Shown: piece after piece, positions 53,443 to 63,488 of the stretch | Numbering within the stretch: the stretch's first letter is position 1 | Layout of the letters: every line of letters begins with the position of its first letter | Assembly: GCA_007859745.1 (NCBI GenBank) | Contig: SMLU01000003.1 | Coordinates: 62,001 to 126,000, forward strand | DNA length: 64,000 nt | Reading direction: 5' to 3' | From: Phycisphaerae bacterium RAS1 | GTDB taxonomy: Bacteria; Planctomycetota; Phycisphaerae; UBA1845; Fen-1342 | Notes under the pieces: model-generated | What the model was told of the DNA's origin: nothing | Database searches by the model: none | The model's input: the letters and a program-made list of their open reading frames with translations, nothing else | Translations under genes and position numbers: made by a program

Positions 53443-53515
53443 AATATCGAATGTCGAATAGCGAATGTCGAAAACCTCGGTCATCGGGGGATTTCTGAAT
53501 TCGGCCTTCGTCATT
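53443..53515. repeat. Family 7 inverted pair, second copy
   Basis: ATCGAATGTCGAATAGCGAA...ATTTCTGAATTCGGCCTTCG resembles the pair at 48884-48957 with more divergence. Confidence 0.6.
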
Positions 53516-53529
53516 CACAGCTCGCTCTC

Positions 53530-53646
53530 GGGTGCCATGCCGACGGCCTTTGCGTCGGCATGTGCTCCGCGTTACGCCTCAATCAGGTCGCATCGTCACC
53601 GAACCCGTCGCCGACTCCCGGCACTGCTCGCAGAGCAGTGGCACCC
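53530..53646. repeat. GGTGCCATG-family nested inverted repeat
   Basis: Outer arms GGGTGCCA (53530-53537) and TGGCACCC (53639-53646) enclose ATGCCGACG...CGTCGGCAT and CACTGCTCGCAGAGCAGTG. It resembles the element at 18061-18160. With the two preceding repeats it accounts for most of the gap 53340-53678. Confidence 0.75.
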
Positions 53647-53678
53647 GCAGACATCACGCCAACCATGCCACCCGCCCC

Positions 53679-54050
53679 TCAACGATCGAGCGAGGCACGA
53701 TCAAAAGCGTCCAAGCCCTTGCTCAAGTAATCGCAGAGGCGCGGTTGCTTTTCGATCAGCTTGCAAATCGCAGCGACCTTCGTTGAATAGCAAGGTAATG
53801 GCTGGGCGAGAATGCCCGCAAAGGTCCTGCCGCTTCCTCCTCTGCCAAGGTACATGACGGCAACTACCTTCCGCAACACATCGAGCGGCAGCGAATTGAG
53901 GTACTCCCGGAGGTCGTCCGGCGTTTCGGCGGAGGTCCGAACAACATTCAGGACAATTTGGCGTGTGGATTTCGCGGCGAATTCCGACCGAGTGAGCATC
54001 TCATTTCTCCGAGGTTCTGACTCGAGTTCATCTACGAATACGAACGCCAT
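53679..54050 (-). CDS. DUF3775-like protein
   Basis: The 123-residue protein has the DUF3775-type layout: DLREYLNSLPLDVLRKVVAVMYLGRGGSG in the middle and PRLCDYLSKGLDAF at the end. The function is unknown. It lies between groEL2 and groES on the same strand, 4 bp after the next upstream gene. An alternative start is the internal Met 18. Confidence 0.6.
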   Translation of the reverse strand: MAFVFVDELESEPRRNEMLTRSEFAAKSTRQIVLNVVRTSAETPDDLREYLNSLPLDVLRKVVAVMYLGRGGSGRTFAGILAQPLPCYSTKVAAICKLIEKQPRLCDYLSKGLDAFDRASLDR

Positions 54051-54053
54051 TGG

Positions 54054-54338
54054 CTATTCGTCCTTCTCCTCCGTCATGTACTTCCTGCAATCCGCGTGCG
54101 GCCGAAACAGCGTCGCCAGCCGCGTCAGCGTCTCTCCGGTGCGCGTCACCTCGACGCGGTACCAGATCTCCGGCTCCGCCACGCCGCCGACCATGGTGCC
54201 GACGCGGTCCCGCGGCGTGCGCGCCTGGGGCGGGGCCTGCTTGACGATGACCTCCTTCACCACCACTTCCTCGTAGTGATGACGCGGGTCGGCCAGGCAG
54301 AGCTTGTCGCCGACGGCGGCGGGGCGAACGTCGCTCAA
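54054..54338 (-). CDS. Hypothetical protein, coupled TTG start
   Basis: The 94-residue frame (LSDVRPAAVGDKLCLADPRHHYEEVVVKEVIVKQ... to EEKDE) lacks an ATG or GTG near its start. A TTG at 54338 overlaps the upstream stop (TTGA), fitting translational coupling with the KOW-like gene. It also has a VGDKLCLADPR beta-barrel-like start, suggesting the two are related SH3-type domains. The function is unknown. Confidence 0.5.
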   Translation of the reverse strand: MSDVRPAAVGDKLCLADPRHHYEEVVVKEVIVKQAPPQARTPRDRVGTMVGGVAEPEIWYRVEVTRTGETLTRLATLFRPHADCRKYMTEEKDE

Positions 54339-54607
54339 GGAAGTTGTTCCAAGCCCCAAGTGTTCACTTCCAGTTCCTCGCCAGTCTCCAGTACCTTCAC
54401 GCAGTAGGTAGAGATGGGTGTTGCAGTGTCCATCGTCGGCCACTCGTTACCGAAGGTCATCTGCGAGATCGGTACGGTTGGCCCAATCGCAATAACTTCA
54501 ACAAGCTTACCTGACGCTTTACCCTTCGCGATTCTCGCCTTGTCACCAACTTTGTATGACGGCACGGGTACCATGTTGGTGCTCCATTCAGATCCACTGA
54601 GCGACAC
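54335..54607 (-). CDS. Small KOW/SH3-like protein
   Basis: The 90-residue protein contains YKVGDKARIAKGKASGKLVEVIAIGP, a KOW-like SH3 beta-barrel pattern as in NusG/L24 tails, then VKVLETGEELEVNTWGLEQLP. It could bind RNA or protein, which is inference. It is between groEL2 and groES and lies 36 bp from groEL2's stop. Confidence 0.5.
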   Translation of the reverse strand: MSLSGSEWSTNMVPVPSYKVGDKARIAKGKASGKLVEVIAIGPTVPISQMTFGNEWPTMDTATPISTYCVKVLETGEELEVNTWGLEQLP

Positions 54608-54643
54608 GTCTGTAACTCGCTACTCGCTACTCTGAGCTCTGAA

Positions 54644-56341
<1,698 letters not shown>

Positions 56342-56508
56342 GCGGGTTCTCCTTGCAAGGGGCGATACGGAGCGCCGTTCGCCGCTGAATGTCACCGAGA
56401 ATCGGGCAACGTGCGATCGCGGCGATTCGCCGGCCGGCGATACGCGCGCGATGCTTCCGGTCATCCGTTGGCAATGGGCGTGCCACTCGCCGCATCGCAA
56501 GTCGGAGT

Positions 56509-56520
56509 AATCTTAAGATT
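56509..56520. promoter_or_regulatory. Perfect palindrome AATCTTAAGATT upstream of groEL2
   Basis: A 12-bp AT-rich palindrome in GC-rich surroundings, about 170 bp ahead of the groEL2 start, beside TATAGA (minus strand, 56526-56521). It could be an operator or promoter part. No other feature is seen in 56342-56600. Confidence 0.35.
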
Positions 56521-56600
56521 CTATAGGCAAAGCATTTACACTGACGCGGCACGCCGCCAAAAAAGCCGAGAGTCCCCGCCGTTCTGTCGCGCTGGCAGTG

Positions 56601-57350
56601 TCATTCTGACAGCCCGCGACCGCCGCAGTGTCCGTCGATCGCCGCTCGCAGCGCTCGCACCGCCGTCGCGTCAACCCCCGCCCCCGGCGGCAGCGGTCGG
56701 GCACGGCAGGAGCTGTGAACCTGCCCGCAGCCCGTGAAGTCCAGCACCCGCCCGACGTTGTCCGCCCGGATCCCGCCCGCGGGAAGTATCTCGATTCGCC
56801 CCGCCGCCTGGCGGACCAGCGCCCTGACGACCTCCGCGCCGGCTGACGGCGGCGCCACACTGCCGGGACGGCCCGACGTCAGCACCCGGCGAAACCCAAG
56901 CCGGATCAATTGCTCAAGCGCGGCGGACGGATCAGGCACGTCGTCCATCGCCCGATGAAAGACAGCTTCCCGCCCGCGGCAGCGGTCCGTCAGCGAGCGA
57001 CAGCCATCCACGTCGATGCAGCCGTCCGGCCCAGCAGCGCCGATGACCACCCCGTCGGCGCCGGCCCCGAGCGCCGCGTCAATCTCGCGTCCGATTTGCC
57101 GCAGCTCCGCGGGTGTGTAGCAGTACGCGCCGACGCGCGGGCGGATCATCACCATCAGCGGAACTGCGAGACCTCGCCGCAGCGAGGCGACGTCCGCCAT
57201 CGACGGGGTCAGCCCCTCCGTCTCCAGTTGCGCACAGAATTCGATGCGATCGGCGCCGGCTGCGACAGCCGCAAACGCATCGGCTACGGAATCGACGGTC
57301 ACCTCCAGCAGCGTGCGCACGTCGGCCAGAGCATAACACAATTTCCGCAC
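56601..57350 (-). CDS. cutC: CutC family protein
   Basis: The 249-residue protein matches CutC: LLEVTVDSVADAFAAVAAGADRIEFCAQLETEGLTPS, VMIRPRVGAYCYTP, FHRAMDDVPDPSAALEQLI, RVLTSGR and ILPAGGIRADN. This TIM-barrel family was linked to copper homeostasis, though its direct role in copper is disputed. The start is a GTG at 57350; a GTG ten codons later (57320) is equally plausible, since family similarity begins there. Confidence 0.88.
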   Translation of the reverse strand: MRKLCYALADVRTLLEVTVDSVADAFAAVAAGADRIEFCAQLETEGLTPSMADVASLRRGLAVPLMVMIRPRVGAYCYTPAELRQIGREIDAALGAGADGVVIGAAGPDGCIDVDGCRSLTDRCRGREAVFHRAMDDVPDPSAALEQLIRLGFRRVLTSGRPGSVAPPSAGAEVVRALVRQAAGRIEILPAGGIRADNVGRVLDFTGCGQVHSSCRARPLPPGAGVDATAVRALRAAIDGHCGGRGLSE

Positions 57351-57482
57351 CGCCGTGCAGGTTGCGAACGGCGGCGTCTGTCGGAAGCAGTCCGTTACAG
57401 TACCGCGGCGCGGATGGCGTGCGCCCGTTGCACGCCCGGCACGTCACTTCTATAGTTACTCGAACCTGCGTGGAGAGCGACC

Positions 57483-57704
57483 GTGCCGATGTACGAGTAC
57501 GCCTGCGAGGCCTGCGACGTGGAGTTCGAGCAACTGGTCCGCACGGCGCGCGAGGAAAAATCCGTGAAGTGCCCGCAGTGCGGAGGCGGCCGCGTGCGCC
57601 GCAAGCTCAGCGTCTTCGCTCCGCGCAGCGGCGCTGCCCCCGCGGCGCCGGCGCCACGCGGCTGCGGGCGATGCGGCGACCCCGACGGTCCCTGCGGGCT
57701 ATGA
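57483..57704 (+). CDS. Second FmdB family zinc-ribbon protein
   Basis: The 73-residue protein (GTG start at 57483) reads MPMYEYACEACDVEFEQLV with KCPQCGGGRVRRKLSVF, the FmdB ribbon. It ends with a second Cys cluster (GCGRCGDPDGPCGL) typical of FmdB proteins. It is a short-tailed paralogue of the one at 48433-48858. Confidence 0.85.
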   Translation: MPMYEYACEACDVEFEQLVRTAREEKSVKCPQCGGGRVRRKLSVFAPRSGAAPAAPAPRGCGRCGDPDGPCGL

Positions 57705-57803
57705 TGCAGCGCGCCGGCAGAAGCCTCGGCGTGATCGCGGTTTGCCAGTTGACGGACCGCGCTCGCCGACGTTCATGATCACCTTTTCCGGAAGCAAAGC
57801 GGG

Positions 57804-58346
57804 ATGGCTAACGCCGGGCGCGAAGACAGGACCCTCCTGACGATTCAGGCTGGTGTGCTGACCTGGCTCATTCCGGGACTGGGTCATTTCCGCATCGGCC
57901 AGCGCGGACTCGCGGCGGTGTTTTTCATCTTCGTGAGTTTCCCCTTCTGGGCCGGACTCGCGGTCGGCGGCATCAAGAACTCGATCAACCCGTGGACCAA
58001 CCGCTGGCTGTTTCTGGCCGAGATGGGCGCCGGCGGATACACGACCGCCGGCCTGACGTGGAACCACGCCCTGAGCGATCTACCGCCGGCCGCGGTCGGC
58101 AGCGTGCTGAACAAGGACCAGGCCTTCATGCACGCGAGCGCCGATCGGCGTAAGGAGCTTGAGGCGAGCCTGCTGAAGTATGTGAGCTTCTATCCGGAAT
58201 CAGAAATAGCCCAGATCTACCTCGCGACCGCCGGGCTGCTGAACATCCTGGCGATTTGCGATGCCATGGCTCGCGCCGCCAGCGGCGGCCGGCCGACCTA
58301 TGCCTCCGTGCTGCCTGCGGCGGAAACCGCCGGAGGCCGCGCCTGA
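57804..58346 (+). CDS. Membrane protein, DUF6677-like
   Basis: The 180-residue protein has TWLIPGLGHFRIGQRGLAAVFFIFVSFPFWAGLAVGG, a TM2-like hairpin with GLGH, and a soluble middle with YPESEIAQIYLATAGLLNILAICDAM near the end. This is the layout of DUF6677 proteins of planctomycetes; the function is unknown. The stop overlaps the next start (TGATG), so the two genes are coupled. Confidence 0.65.
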   Translation: MANAGREDRTLLTIQAGVLTWLIPGLGHFRIGQRGLAAVFFIFVSFPFWAGLAVGGIKNSINPWTNRWLFLAEMGAGGYTTAGLTWNHALSDLPPAAVGSVLNKDQAFMHASADRRKELEASLLKYVSFYPESEIAQIYLATAGLLNILAICDAMARAASGGRPTYASVLPAAETAGGRA

Positions 58347-58597
58347 TGCTCGACTCCCTCGGCATCCTGGCGGACGTGCTGTTTGTGCATCCGCTGAAAC
58401 TCCCGGCGGGGAGCCGGCTGTGGACGTTCCTGCCGCTGGCATTCTGCATCGCGGCGGTTTATCGCGCGACGCGCGCCCGCTCGCCCGCCGAGCTGCCGAA
58501 GGCGACCGTGACATCGTTTGTGATGATTACACTGGCAATGAGCGGGATCGCGCTGGGGTTCTATCTTTTGCACCAGGCCGTCATTAGATTCTTCTGA
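58346..58597 (+). CDS. Small two-helix membrane protein
   Basis: The 83-residue protein has helices RLWTFLPLAFCIAAVYRA and VTSFVMITLAMSGIALGFYLLHQAV. It starts in the TGATG overlap with the DUF6677-like gene and is probably a partner membrane protein. The family is not recognised. Confidence 0.6.
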   Translation: MLDSLGILADVLFVHPLKLPAGSRLWTFLPLAFCIAAVYRATRARSPAELPKATVTSFVMITLAMSGIALGFYLLHQAVIRFF

Positions 58598-58636
58598 GAG
58601 CCCCGCCGCAGGATCTGGGTCGCGACCTGCCTGAAC

Positions 58637-58677
58637 AAAAAACTTCCGGGACCATACCCGTGGGTTGATCCCGGAAG
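58637..58677 (-). terminator. Intrinsic terminator of the predicted small RNA
   Basis: On the minus strand CTTCCGGGA (58677-58669) pairs with TCCCGGAAG (58651-58643) and is followed at once by TTTTTTG. The run of six T is only on the minus side, so it acts in that direction. Confidence 0.75.
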
Positions 58678-58742
58678 TGCGCCACGGCTAGAACAGCCGT
58701 TTATTCCACTTTTGACGTCGTCGGAAGCACTCTCCAATCGAC
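58637..58742 (-). ncRNA. Predicted ~106-nt small RNA
   Basis: A promoter-like pair and an intrinsic terminator bracket a non-coding minus-strand segment. Inside are ACGGCTGTTCTAGCCGT, a short hairpin, and the terminator stem. No open frame of note fits. It is antisense to nothing and lies between convergent and divergent neighbours. I do not recognise it as 6S, SRP or RNase P RNA. Confidence 0.5.
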
Positions 58743-58748
58743 CGGCGG

Positions 58749-58777
58749 ACTATAGCAGATACCCCCGGGGGTGTCCA
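58749..58777 (-). promoter_or_regulatory. Candidate promoter of the small RNA
   Basis: On the minus strand TGGACA (58777-58772) and TATAGT (58754-58749) are 17 bp apart, close to the sigma-70 consensus, with transcription predicted to start near 58742. Confidence 0.5.
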
Positions 58778-58880
58778 TGGTGGCATTTCGTCCGAATTCC
58801 GAATATGAACATAACATGTTTAGTTACAATAGTTTAGAATTTCCTCGCGCTACGCACACCCAATTTCGGCGGGCCTGTCT

Positions 58881-58980
58881 GTCAGAACCCGCCGCGCCGA
58901 GCGGCGGGTTGACGTCCCCGACGTGTCTGGCGCCGCTTGCTTACGATCCTCAACCCGCCGCTTGGCGCGGCGGGTTCGGA
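58881..58980. repeat. REPIN-like paired palindrome (family 1), copy 13
   Basis: Left half 58881-58913 (with GCGCCGAGCGGCGG, one loop change) and right half 58948-58980, with spacer GGCGCCGCTTGCTTACG. It lies just upstream of the sirtuin gene. An AT-rich stretch at 58793-58850 precedes it; no gene is seen in 58598-59027. Confidence 0.88.
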
Positions 58981-59027
58981 AAAACGGCCACCTCGATCGA
59001 CCCGAGACATCGCCATAAACTCCCGCC

Positions 59028-59813
59028 GTGGACGCCGCTGAAATCAACCGCGCCGCGCAAGCCATCGCGAGATGCACGTCGCTCTGCGTGCTGAGCGGCG
59101 CCGGGATGTCCGCGGAGTCGGGCGTGGCGACGTTTCGCGACGCGCAGGGACTTTGGTCCCGGTTCAACCCCGCCGAGCTGGCCACGCCGGAGGCCTTCGT
59201 CTGCGATCCGCTCAAGGTGTGGTCCTGGTATCGCTGGCGCCGCTCGGAGCTGGCGAAGCGCCAGCCTCATGAGGGGCACTACGTCCTCGCCCGGTGGGAG
59301 GCTCAATCCGGCATGGAGCAGGAAGCGCAAACATCGCCGCGGCCCGCCGCGATGACCATCATCACCCAGAACGTCGACGGCCTGCACCACCGCGCCGGCT
59401 CACGTAACGTCATTGAGCTCCACGGTCGGCTCGACGCCGCCCGCTGCACGGCCTGCCCCCATCACGAACTCGGCTTGCGCGACCTTGGCGAAGACCCGCG
59501 CTGTCCCGCCTGCGACCGGCGGTTGCGGCCGGGCGTCGTCTGGTTCGGCGAGCCGCTTACACCCGGCGCGTTTGAGGCCGCCCGAACGGCCGTCGACGCG
59601 TGCGACGTTGCGCTGGTCATCGGAACCAGCGGCGTCGTGCAACCCGCCGCCTCCCTCGCCGACCGTGCGAAAGCCGGCGGCGCGATGCTGATCGAAATCA
59701 ACCCCGAACCGACGCCGATTTCCGAAATCGCCGATGTGTGCATCCGGCGTCGCTGCGGCGCCGCGCTGACGGCGATCGACGCGGCGCTTTCCGGCGGGTC
59801 GGAGAGCCGGTGA
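59028..59813 (+). CDS. NAD-dependent protein deacylase, SIR2 family
   Basis: The 261-residue protein (GTG start) has the sirtuin set: [31 protein letters not shown], catalytic His in VIELHGRL, four zinc Cys (CTAC...CPAC), [21 protein letters not shown] and INPEPTP. It removes acetyl or other acyl groups from protein lysine using NAD. It resembles CobB-type class III sirtuins, although the Tyr/Arg pair diagnostic for desuccinylation was not verified. Confidence 0.93.
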   Translation: MDAAEINRAAQAIARCTSLCVLSGAGMSAESGVATFRDAQGLWSRFNPAELATPEAFVCDPLKVWSWYRWRRSELAKRQPHEGHYVLARWEAQSGMEQEAQTSPRPAAMTIITQNVDGLHHRAGSRNVIELHGRLDAARCTACPHHELGLRDLGEDPRCPACDRRLRPGVVWFGEPLTPGAFEAARTAVDACDVALVIGTSGVVQPAASLADRAKAGGAMLIEINPEPTPISEIADVCIRRRCGAALTAIDAALSGGSESR

Positions 59814-59826
59814 ATGTGTTCGGGGG

Positions 59827-59885
59827 GAACGGGCATCGTGCCCGTTCCTGAGTCCGCGGGGACGGGCGAGACGCCCGCCCCACCC
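59827..59885. repeat. Family 5 pair, second copy
   Basis: GAACGGGCATCGTGCCCGTTC is nearly identical to 42229-42250 (59827-59847). GGGACGGGCGAGACGCCCGC follows at 59859-59885. It fills the convergent gap between the sirtuin and methyltransferase genes. Confidence 0.88.
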
Positions 59886-59891
59886 AAATGC

Positions 59892-60785
59892 TCACAAGCT
59901 CAGAGTCCCGTACTCCCCCGCGACTTGCGTCATCGCCGAAATATGCTCCGGCGTCGTGCCGCAGCAGCCGCCGACGATCGCCGCTCCCTCGTTGATCCAC
60001 CGCTGCGCGACGGCGGCATACGCGCGCGGCGACATGGCCTGCGCCAGCCTCCACCCCGGCGTGGGCGTCAGGTTGTTGATGTGCCCATACACCGCGATCG
60101 GCCGATGCGTCGCCCTTCGCAGCCGCGGCAGATGCCGCGTGATCCCCGTCGGCGGACCGCAGTTCAGCCCGACGCACAGCGGCTCGAAAGGCTCAACGCC
60201 TGCCAGCGCGTCCTCAATCGCATCGCCGCCGAGCAGACCGCCGTCCTCTCGCAGTACGAACGAGATGGACAAGCTCAAGCCCGCTGCGGCGCAGCAGGCC
60301 GCCGCAATCGCCGCCTCGCGGGCGGTGTTCATGGTCTCGATCCACGCGAGGTCCGCGCCCGCGGCCAGCACCCACGCCGCCATCTGCGAATGCTCGCGAT
60401 GGAGTGTCGCGTCGTCGGCCGCCAGGTCAGGCCGGTAGCAGTCCGCGGCCGGCGCGACGCTGGCGGCGATCAGCACGTCACGCTGCGCGTCGCGCGCCGC
60501 CTGCCGCGCGAGCTCAACCGCGAGTCGCGTGAGTGTGGCGCCCTCTTCCGACCGGCCGCAGGCCGCAAGCGTCCGCGGATTGGTCCGAAACGTGTTGGCG
60601 GTCAGGATGTCCGCCCCGGCTTTCAGATATGCGACGTGAATCTGACGCACGGCATCGGGCGCGGCGGTGAGCGCTGCAGCCGACCAGAGCGGCGGCGGGC
60701 ACGCGACGCCGCGTCGCTCCAGCTCGGTGCCCATGGCGCCGTCGAGCAGCCGGCAGGCGGCGAATCGCTCGGCGATCGTTGGCAT
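59892..60785 (-). CDS. Homocysteine S-methyltransferase family protein
   Basis: The 297-residue TIM-barrel protein has LLDGAMGTELERRG, ADILTANTFRTNP, zinc-ligand Cys in GLNCGPP, and GGCCGTTPEHI with the Cys pair. It transfers a methyl group (from S-methylmethionine or a similar donor) to homocysteine, forming methionine. It has the single barrel only, not the full MetH. The ATG at 60785 gives the family start. Confidence 0.9.
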   Translation of the reverse strand: MPTIAERFAACRLLDGAMGTELERRGVACPPPLWSAAALTAAPDAVRQIHVAYLKAGADILTANTFRTNPRTLAACGRSEEGATLTRLAVELARQAARDAQRDVLIAASVAPAADCYRPDLAADDATLHREHSQMAAWVLAAGADLAWIETMNTAREAAIAAACCAAAGLSLSISFVLREDGGLLGGDAIEDALAGVEPFEPLCVGLNCGPPTGITRHLPRLRRATHRPIAVYGHINNLTPTPGWRLAQAMSPRAYAAVAQRWINEGAAIVGGCCGTTPEHISAMTQVAGEYGTLSL

Positions 60786-60819
60786 AGATCGTGCGCCGCA
60801 CCTGCCCACTCGGCCGCGG

Positions 60820-61923
60820 CTACCGCGAGGCCGCCGCCGGCTCGTGCGCCGCCGGCCCGATTTGCTGCAAGAGCTGCTGCGCTTCGACGTTGGTGGGGTC
60901 GATTTCAAGCGCCTTGCGGCATTGCTCGGCGGCGTCGCTGGTTCGTTCGACGACCAGCAGCACGCGCGCGTAGGCCAGCAGGGCCGGGACGCTCTGGTCG
61001 TCGAACTTCAGAGATTTTTCGTAGTAGGGCAGCACGGCTCGCAGGTAGCTGATCCGCGACTCCAGCACGACCTGGCGGCCGCGCGCCTCCCCGATTCGCA
61101 CCAGCACCTGCGCGATTTCGCGCTCCTTCCCGGGGATCGGGTCGGTGGTCGGCTCGCCGCGCGCGTTCGGCAGGTGAAGCGTGGCGTGATACAGAATCAG
61201 CCCTTCGACCAGCGTCTGGTAGACCTGCCCGGACTGGCGGAGCAGCTTGGCGTCGGCCGGGTTGTCATGCAGCTTCTGCTCGACCAGCTCCATCAACTTG
61301 CGCCCGTCTTCCAGCGCCTGCTCGAACTGCTTCTGGCCCATGCGAACCACGGTAAGCGTCTGCAAGGCGTCGACGTTTTTCGCGTCCGAAGCGACCGCCT
61401 GCTGGGCCGTTTCGAGCGCCTTGTTCACCGTCCCGTCCTGCACGTAGCAGCGCGCCAGGACGCTCAGCGTTTCGGCCCGCTTGTCCGGCGGGGCCACGCG
61501 GGCGGCCGTCTCCAGGTAGCGCATCGCCTGCCGCCACATCTTCGAGCGGAAGTACAACTCGCCCATGCCGCGGTTGGCGCGGAAGTTGTTCTCCTCCAGC
61601 TTCAGAACGTCGCTGAAGTAGCGCCGCGCAACGTTGCCGTCGCGGCGTTCGAGCGCAACTTCACCCACCATGATGATGGCGTCGGCGTTGGTCGGTTCGA
61701 CGCGCAGCACGTCCTGCAGGAATTGCTGTGCGGCAATCAGATCCTCTTCCGTGCCGGACTCGAGCAGCGCCTGCGCCCGCTGCAGCGAATCCTTTACATC
61801 GATCTTCGCCGGCGCGTCGGCTGCGCCGCCGGCCGGTTGCGTGGACGCCGGGTCGCTGCCCGGCGCCTGCCCCCATGCGGCCGCCGCGCAAAAAACGCCA
61901 ATGAGGATTCGCACGCGTACCAT
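60820..61923 (-). CDS. Exported TPR protein
   Basis: The 367-residue protein has a short signal peptide (MVRVRILIGVFCAAAAWGQA) and several TPR units (AQQFLQDVLRVEPTNADAI, ARRYFSDVLKLEENNFRA, ALETAQQAVASDAKNVDAL, AAEQCRKALEIDPTNVEAQ). It probably scaffolds an envelope complex. AGGAG precedes ATG 61923. It lies 34 bp upstream of the methyltransferase start, possibly in one transcript. Confidence 0.8.
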   Translation of the reverse strand: MVRVRILIGVFCAAAAWGQAPGSDPASTQPAGGAADAPAKIDVKDSLQRAQALLESGTEEDLIAAQQFLQDVLRVEPTNADAIIMVGEVALERRDGNVARRYFSDVLKLEENNFRANRGMGELYFRSKMWRQAMRYLETAARVAPPDKRAETLSVLARCYVQDGTVNKALETAQQAVASDAKNVDALQTLTVVRMGQKQFEQALEDGRKLMELVEQKLHDNPADAKLLRQSGQVYQTLVEGLILYHATLHLPNARGEPTTDPIPGKEREIAQVLVRIGEARGRQVVLESRISYLRAVLPYYEKSLKFDDQSVPALLAYARVLLVVERTSDAAEQCRKALEIDPTNVEAQQLLQQIGPAAHEPAAASR

Positions 61924-62048
61924 GTGAAACTCCTGAGCGCCGCCGGGCGGCGGCACCCTGCCATTATCGGCGGTAACAAGCCTGCTCGTAAATCCCGATA
62001 TGGGGCATACGTCCACCGCAGGGCGGCGTTCGAACGGCATCGAGCGGG

Positions 62049-63293
62049 CTAGGCGCGCCGGAGCAGCGCCAGCCTCAGCCGGTTTAGAGCCGTCCGCGCC
62101 GCCCTTTCGCGGATCACGTCACGCGGCGCATCCTCGCCGAATCGATATTCCTCGACTGCCACGCCCTCCGCCGCGGCGATGCCGAGGTAGACCAGCCCGA
62201 CCGGCTTGTCGGGGCGCCCGCCGGAGGGGCCGGCGATTCCCGTCACCGAAACCGCGAAATCGGCGCTGAAGCGCCGCCGCGCGCCCTCGGCCATCGCCTC
62301 CGCCGCCGGCCGGCTGACCGCGCCGTGCGCGTCCAGGACATCGCGCGGCACGTCGAGCAGCCGCTCCTTGGCCTCATTCGAATAGGCCACCACGCCGCCG
62401 AGGTAGTACGCACTGCTGCCGGGCGTGGCGGTCAGCATCTGCCCGATCATCCCACCGGTGCAGGACTCCGCCGTTGCGAGCGTGGCGTGCCTCTTTTGGA
62501 GAAGGTCCCCGACCGCGCCGGCGAGTGTTTCTTCATCGCGTCCGAACACCAGCTCGCCCAGCCGGCGGCGCACTTCGGCCTCGTCCGCGTCCAGCAGCCG
62601 CAGCGCCGCCTGAACCGCATCGGCCGCCGCGTTGATTCGGATCCCGATTTCCCCGAGCTGCGCCGTCGTGCCCACCTCCGGGTTTCGGCCGCGGGCCATG
62701 AGGTCGCGAATCGCGTCGCCGATTTCCGATTCGCCCCGGCCATAAGTGCTCAGCCGCCGGCTCAGAATGACGCCCCGGCTGCCGTCGAGATGCGCGGCAA
62801 CCTGGTCGCGGAACATGACCCGCATCTCGAACGGCACGCCTGGAAGCGCGAAACAGGGCGTGCCGCGAAGCTCGATGAAGATGCCCGGCGCCGTGCCGCA
62901 CGAGTTAGGCAGCGGGCGCGCCCCGCCGGGGATCATGGCCTGAATTCGGTTGCGCTCCGGCATGGGCCGCTTTCGCGCGGCGAAGAACGCCTCAAGCTGC
63001 GCCAGGCTGGCTGCGTGCAGCTCCAGCGGGGCGCCCGCGATGTCGGCCAGAACGAAGCGCGTCAGGTCGTCTTCGGTCGGGCCCAGTCCGCCGGTGAGCA
63101 GAATCACGTCTGCGCGCCGGGCCGCGGATTCCAGCGCGTCGCGCAGGTCCGCGGCGGCGTCGCCGACCGTGATGTGCCGCGCCGGGCGAATGCCGCGGCC
63201 GGCCAGCTCGCGCGACAACCAGGCGGAATTCGTGTCGATCGATTGGCCCAGCGTCAGTTCGCTGCCGCTGGAGATGATCCATGCCGTCTGCAT
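62049..63293 (-). CDS. cinA: CinA (molybdopterin-binding-like and NMN amidohydrolase domains)
   Basis: The 414-residue protein has an N-terminal MoCF-like domain (IISSGSELTLGQSIDTNSAWLSREL, LLTGGLGPTEDDLTR, NRIQAMIPGGARPLPNSCGTAPG) and the C-terminal CinA domain with ATAESCTGGMIGQ and VTGIAGPSGG. The C-terminal domain deamidates nicotinamide mononucleotide; the N-terminal domain has ADP-ribose pyrophosphatase activity in characterised members. Length is standard. Confidence 0.95.
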   Translation of the reverse strand: MQTAWIISSGSELTLGQSIDTNSAWLSRELAGRGIRPARHITVGDAAADLRDALESAARRADVILLTGGLGPTEDDLTRFVLADIAGAPLELHAASLAQLEAFFAARKRPMPERNRIQAMIPGGARPLPNSCGTAPGIFIELRGTPCFALPGVPFEMRVMFRDQVAAHLDGSRGVILSRRLSTYGRGESEIGDAIRDLMARGRNPEVGTTAQLGEIGIRINAAADAVQAALRLLDADEAEVRRRLGELVFGRDEETLAGAVGDLLQKRHATLATAESCTGGMIGQMLTATPGSSAYYLGGVVAYSNEAKERLLDVPRDVLDAHGAVSRPAAEAMAEGARRRFSADFAVSVTGIAGPSGGRPDKPVGLVYLGIAAAEGVAVEEYRFGEDAPRDVIRERAARTALNRLRLALLRRA

Positions 63294-63396
63294 CGCCTCT
63301 ACCTGAAACGTGGGCGCGATTGCCGACGAAGCGTGCCCGACGTACGCTCATTCTAAGCGCCCGTTTGGCGGACCGGCCTCTGAGCCTGTGAACATT

Positions 63397-63423
63397 GGGT
63401 GGGACGGGCGTCTCGCCCGTCCC
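63397..63423. repeat. Family 5 palindrome, single copy
   Basis: GGGTGGGACGGGCGTCTCGC...GTCCC is preceded at 63379-63392 by CTGAGCCTGTGAAC, the same leader as at 42204-42219. It lies in the divergent gap 63294-63488. Confidence 0.8.
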
Positions 63424-63488
63424 GGCGGTCTCAGACTGGCCGCAGTCCTGTCCCGCCGGACTGACCCGGCGCCGATTCGGAAAGTGCC

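Noticed and set aside
56342-56600. CIRCE operator upstream of groEL2
   Set aside because: No TTAGCACTC-N9-GAGTGCTAA or close variant is visible in the leader. The only palindrome is AATCTTAAGATT, which is not CIRCE.
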